From: Bacillota bacterium
Lineage (GTDB): Bacteria > Bacillota > Clostridia > Lachnospirales > Lachnospiraceae
Reading direction: 5' to 3'
DNA: 8,369 nt
Assembly: GCA_023408815.1 (NCBI GenBank)
Contig: JAEYJO010000023.1
Span: 1 to 8,369 of the forward strand
Part shown: positions 5,780 to 8,369 of the stretch, in pieces
Numbering within the stretch: position 1 is the first letter of the stretch
How the letters are laid out: each line of letters begins with the position of its first letter
Made by a program: the position numbers and the translations under genes
Notes under the pieces: generated by a model
Databases searched by the model: none
What the model was told of the DNA's origin: nothing
Seen by the model: the letters and a program-made list of their open reading frames with translations, nothing else

Positions 5780-6536
5780 TATTAATAAAAATTATAACGC
5801 CGGTTCTGTCAACGAGCTTTGTCTCTTTCGGGATTTTTGCCTTAAGATAGCCGACGGAGACTTTGTGGCGGTGGTGGGCAGCAATGGCTCCGGTAAAACC
5901 TCCATGTTAAATATTATTTGCGGCAGCATCGATATCGACAGCGGGAAGATAGAGGTAAACGGTGAGGATATGTCAGGGAAAAAGGATTTTTTCAGACACC
6001 GCAAAATCGGCCGCGTGTATCAGGATCCTTCCAAGGGGACCTGCCCCAGCATGAATATTTTGGAAAATATGTCCATTGCGGATAATAAAGGAAAGAAATA
6101 CGGTTTGGGCCGCGGCGTGAACAAGGCGAGAACCGACTATTATAAAGAGCTGCTTAAGTCTTTGAATCTGGGTCTTGAAGATAAGCTGTATACGCAGGTA
6201 GGCTCTCTGTCCGGCGGGCAGAGGCAGGCATTGGCCTTACTTATGTCAACCATGTCTCCTATAGAGTTTTTAATATTGGATGAGCATACGGCGGCGCTGG
6301 ATCCTAAGACGGCGGAAATCATCATGGAGCTGACTGATAAAATTGTTCGGGAAAAAAAGGTGACCACCATCATGGTAACCCATAATCTACGCTATGCGGT
6401 AGAATATGGGGATAGACTTTTGATGATGCACGAGGGCAATGTGATTTTGGATAAAGAAGATGAAGAGAAGAAGATGCTGCAGACGGAAGAGATCATGAGC
6501 GTCTTTAATAAGATTAGTGTGGAGTGCGGTAATTAA
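5763..6536 (+). CDS. trpZ: Tryptophan ABC importer, ATPase (TrpZ-like)
   Basis: The protein has 257 residues with a complete ABC ATPase core: Walker A GSNGSGKTS (39-47), Q-loop Q87, signature LSGGQ (149-153), Walker B FLILDE (169-174) and switch histidine H207. The catalytic glutamate E174 is followed by H175 (LDEHTAALDP) instead of the usual proline, a variant I associate with ATPases of this importer family. The start ATG 5763 lies inside the end of the permease gene, after GGGAGGC, which suggests translational coupling. It would sit on the cytoplasmic side, powering uptake through the permease. It is the last gene of the operon: a strong terminator begins 30 bases after its stop. Confidence 0.92.
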   Translation: MLELININKNYNAGSVNELCLFRDFCLKIADGDFVAVVGSNGSGKTSMLNIICGSIDIDSGKIEVNGEDMSGKKDFFRHRKIGRVYQDPSKGTCPSMNILENMSIADNKGKKYGLGRGVNKARTDYYKELLKSLNLGLEDKLYTQVGSLSGGQRQALALLMSTMSPIEFLILDEHTAALDPKTAEIIMELTDKIVREKKVTTIMVTHNLRYAVEYGDRLLMMHEGNVILDKEDEEKKMLQTEEIMSVFNKISVECGN

Positions 6537-6565
6537 CGATAATTTTATTTTAATAAATATTTCTG

Positions 6566-6616
6566 GTAGGTTATTTATGGCAGAAGAATATTCTGCCTTT
6601 ATAACCTACTTTTTTT
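6566..6616. terminator. Terminator shared by the trp importer operon and the convergent ABC-F gene
   Basis: GTAGGTTAT (6566-6574) in the form with one extra pairing G pairs with ATAACCTAC (6601-6609). An inner stem GGCAGAA (6579-6585) pairs with TTCTGCC (6591-6597), and seven T (6610-6616) follow on the + strand. This is a strong + strand terminator. The stop codon of the ABC-F gene (6608-6606 on the - strand) lies inside the 3' arm. On the - strand there is no T-run right after the stem, so termination in that direction is less certain. Confidence 0.9.
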
Positions 6617-8138
6617 CTATATTGATGACTCTTTGTACCAAATCTTTGTAGAATGTTTCCTCGTGTGAAACGAGCAGGACCGTACCTGAAAATTCAGATA
6701 GAGCTGTCTTAAGCGCCTCTTTCGCCTGAACATCCAGATGGTTTGTTGGTTCATCCATGATCAGGAAGTTACATGGAGTCAGTGCAAGAAGGCACATTTT
6801 TACCTTTGCCTGTTCGCCGCCGCTTAAGGTGCCGATGGGCTGCATCGCATGCTTGCTGGAAATTCCACAGCGGGCAAGGTGTTTGCGTATCTCCTTTGCG
6901 ACTAAGCTTTTATAAGCATCTGACACAATTTGTGTCGGCGTCTTCGTTTCATCCATCCATGCTAAGTCCTGCTCGAAGTATCCAAGGGTCACTTGCCCGG
7001 AGAAGCTATAGCGGCCCCGCATTGCCGGAAGCTGACCGACCAGGGTCTTAAGTAAGGTAGATTTACCAATTCCGTTAAATCCGGTTATCGCTATTTTTGC
7101 GCCTCCGGTCACATTAAAGTTGATGTCCGATAAAATCGGGTAGTGATAACCTACCGATAAATGTTTTACCGATAGATGTTCGACATTAGTTGACGGCAAC
7201 TCCATGAAATGAAAGTGAGGTGTGATTTCTTTTTGCTCCAGCGCCTCCATTTTATCCATACGTTCCAGCTGTGTTCTGCGGCCCCTGGCCATTTTCGATT
7301 TTCTCCCTGCAATGTTTTTTTGAATGAATTCTTCTGTCTTTTTGATCTCCTTTTGCTGAGCGGTATATTGTCTGATGTAATCCTCCCTTAAAAGTGTCTT
7401 TTTTTTCAGAAATTCTGAATAGGTACCGTAGTATTTCGCCAATGTGTTATTATCGATATCGCATATGCGGTTGGCGATTTTATCCAGGAAAGCGTAGTCG
7501 TGAGATACGACCATAAAAGCATTCTCCAAGGAGGAAAGGTAATCTGCAAGCCATGCTACATGCTCTTTGTCCAGGAAGTTGGTGGGTTCGTCGAGAAGAA
7601 GGACATCCGGTTTTTCTAAAAGAAGCTTCGCAAGAATTACTTTTGCTTGCTGGCCGCCGCTCATTTGTTCGATGGGACGGCTCAGTCCGATCGTGAGCAG
7701 TCCTAGTCCTGATGCCACTTGATCGATTTTGGTATCGATGGAATAGAAGCCGTGGATTTCAAGCTGTTCCTGTTTTTTAGCCGCAAGGTTTAAGCATTCC
7801 ATATTGCCGCAAGCCGCTTTTTCGTATAGCACCGACATTTCTTCTTCTGTTGTATAGAGCCTTGAAAAAGCCGACTTTAAAAAGTCTTTTATGGTGGTGA
7901 GTCCATTTATTTTAGCATATTGATCCAGATAGCCCATAGATATATTAGGGTGCCAGATAATTCGACCGGCATCAGGAATAATCTGCTCCGTGCAGATCTT
8001 GATCAAAGTACTTTTTCCCGCACCGTTTTGTCCCACGATGCCGAGGTGTTCTCCTTTGTTTAGTGATAAATCAGCATTTTTATAAAGGGAATTGTCTCCA
8101 AATGAATGTGTTAATCCTTCAATTTCTAATAAGCTCAT
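6606..8138 (-). CDS. ABC-F family ATPase, YfmM-like
   Basis: The protein has 510 residues, starting MSLLEIEGLTHSFGDNSLYK at ATG 8138 with AAAGGA 11 bases upstream; a longer in-frame reading to 8264 would run through the terminator hairpin and into the intron, so I reject it. Two ABC domains are present without any membrane segment. Domain 1 has Walker A GQNGAGKS (36-43), signature MSGGQ (159-163), Walker B LLLDEP with E184, and H213. A charged linker (about 235-310) corresponds to the P-site tRNA interaction motif. Domain 2 has GFNGIGKS (353-360), LSGGE (438-442), E463 and H492. ABC-F proteins act on the ribosome, either rescuing stalled translation or giving resistance to 50S-binding antibiotics. 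From memory the sequence is closest to Bacillus subtilis YfmM. Whether it confers resistance cannot be decided from sequence. Its leader carries a terminator hairpin and lies next to a group II intron. Confidence 0.93.
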   Translation of the reverse strand: MSLLEIEGLTHSFGDNSLYKNADLSLNKGEHLGIVGQNGAGKSTLIKICTEQIIPDAGRIIWHPNISMGYLDQYAKINGLTTIKDFLKSAFSRLYTTEEEMSVLYEKAACGNMECLNLAAKKQEQLEIHGFYSIDTKIDQVASGLGLLTIGLSRPIEQMSGGQQAKVILAKLLLEKPDVLLLDEPTNFLDKEHVAWLADYLSSLENAFMVVSHDYAFLDKIANRICDIDNNTLAKYYGTYSEFLKKKTLLREDYIRQYTAQQKEIKKTEEFIQKNIAGRKSKMARGRRTQLERMDKMEALEQKEITPHFHFMELPSTNVEHLSVKHLSVGYHYPILSDINFNVTGGAKIAITGFNGIGKSTLLKTLVGQLPAMRGRYSFSGQVTLGYFEQDLAWMDETKTPTQIVSDAYKSLVAKEIRKHLARCGISSKHAMQPIGTLSGGEQAKVKMCLLALTPCNFLIMDEPTNHLDVQAKEALKTALSEFSGTVLLVSHEETFYKDLVQRVINIEKK

Positions 8139-8191
8139 ATTGGGTATAGTCCTTTCTGTGTTTGTGTAATGGGGGCACGTTCTTATTACAT

Positions 8192-8240
8192 AAAAAAGGC
8201 AGAAGACAATAATACACGAGTGTATTTGCCTTCTGCCTTT
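8192..8240 (-). terminator. Strong - strand hairpin with T-run upstream of the ABC-F gene (terminator or attenuator)
   Basis: On the - strand AAAGGCAGAAG (8240-8230) pairs perfectly with CTTCTGCCTTT (8205-8195). An inner stem ATACA/TGTAT sits on a CTCG loop, and the T-run continues to 8192. It lies 54 bases before the ABC-F start codon. It may end a gene once located upstream, or act as an attenuator of the ABC-F gene, as known for several ABC-F resistance genes. No leader peptide can be seen between it and the start codon, and no convincing promoter follows it (TTGTCT, 15 bases, TAATAA is weak). Confidence 0.85.
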
Positions 8241-8245
8241 CCGAG

Positions 8246-8369
8246 GTGCGCCCGGCGGGCGCACGTTTCAACGGGTGAAAGTCCCGAGTCCGCCCGGTAG
8301 TGGGAAGGACATAGCCAATGGCAAGGGTGTCGTGGGTGACTGCGAATCTGAAGGAAGCCGGATGGCAAA
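8246..8369 (+). mobile_element. 5' end of a group II (IIC-like) intron
   Basis: GTGCGCCCGGC at 8246 is the typical 5' end of a bacterial group II intron. It is followed by domain I elements GGGTGAAAGTCCCGAG (about 8274-8289), AGCCAATGGCAAGGGTGTC and GAATCTGAAGGAAGCCGGATGG (about 8345-8366, abbreviated as segments). This order and wording closely resemble, from memory, the 5' part of the Oceanobacillus group IIC intron. The intron runs beyond the window end, so its ORF and 3' end are not seen. The hairpin ending at 8240, five bases upstream, fits the known preference of group IIC introns for sites just after stem-loops. Confidence 0.87.

Noticed and set aside
8139..8264. N-terminal extension of the ABC-F frame up to 8264
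   Set aside because: It would translate the terminator hairpin and the start of the intron. The family begins at MSLLEIE-like sequence, and AAAGGA precedes that ATG.
1..8369. CRISPR array, tRNA, rRNA or prophage
   Set aside because: No regularly spaced repeats, no tRNA cloverleaf, no rRNA sequence and no phage structural genes were seen.

Overview
The window looks like a chromosomal segment of a Gram-positive, anaerobic Clostridia-type bacterium, most likely from the Lachnospiraceae or a relative. This is inferred from AT-rich intergenic DNA around genes of moderate GC, strong AGGAGG-like ribosome binding sites, a Firmicutes T-box riboswitch, a sigma-28 (SigD/FliA) type promoter and group IIC introns. 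No species can be assigned from the sequence alone.

Layout. (1) Bases 1-124 are the 3' end of a group II intron on the + strand: the last codons of its reverse transcriptase, domain V, domain VI and the 3' splice end. (2) Bases 125-2293 hold a predicted motility-class promoter, a perfect palindrome at the predicted transcription start, a 51-residue small protein (306-461) and a PAS-PAS-GGDEF-HD-GYP cyclic-di-GMP enzyme (482-2293). (3) On the - strand, 3172-2345 encodes a PHP-domain metal-dependent phosphoesterase. It probably starts at TTG and has a promoter wrapped in repeated ACCATCG half-sites. (4) Bases 3386-3728 carry a promoter and a T-box leader with a TGG (tryptophan) specifier and a terminator. 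These control a three-gene ABC importer (3866-6536): lipoprotein, permease and ATPase, matching the trpXYZ tryptophan uptake family. (5) A hairpin at 6566-6616 ends this operon and also contains the stop codon of the convergent - strand gene, an ABC-F protein (8138-6606) of the YfmM-like type. (6) Upstream of the ABC-F gene lies a strong - strand terminator or attenuator hairpin. Five bases beyond it, at 8246, a second group IIC intron begins on the + strand and runs out of the window.

How the parts work together. The c-di-GMP gene appears to be switched on with the flagellar/chemotaxis regulon. The Trp importer is switched on when uncharged tRNA-Trp accumulates. The ABC-F gene may be controlled by premature termination, and its upstream region has been interrupted by the intron. 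The two intron ends lie in the same orientation and bracket about 8.1 kb of ordinary genes. I see no convincing wholly new system. The points most worth checking are the small protein under the sigma-28 promoter, the T-box/tRNA discriminator pairing and the intron-hairpin-ABC-F junction.
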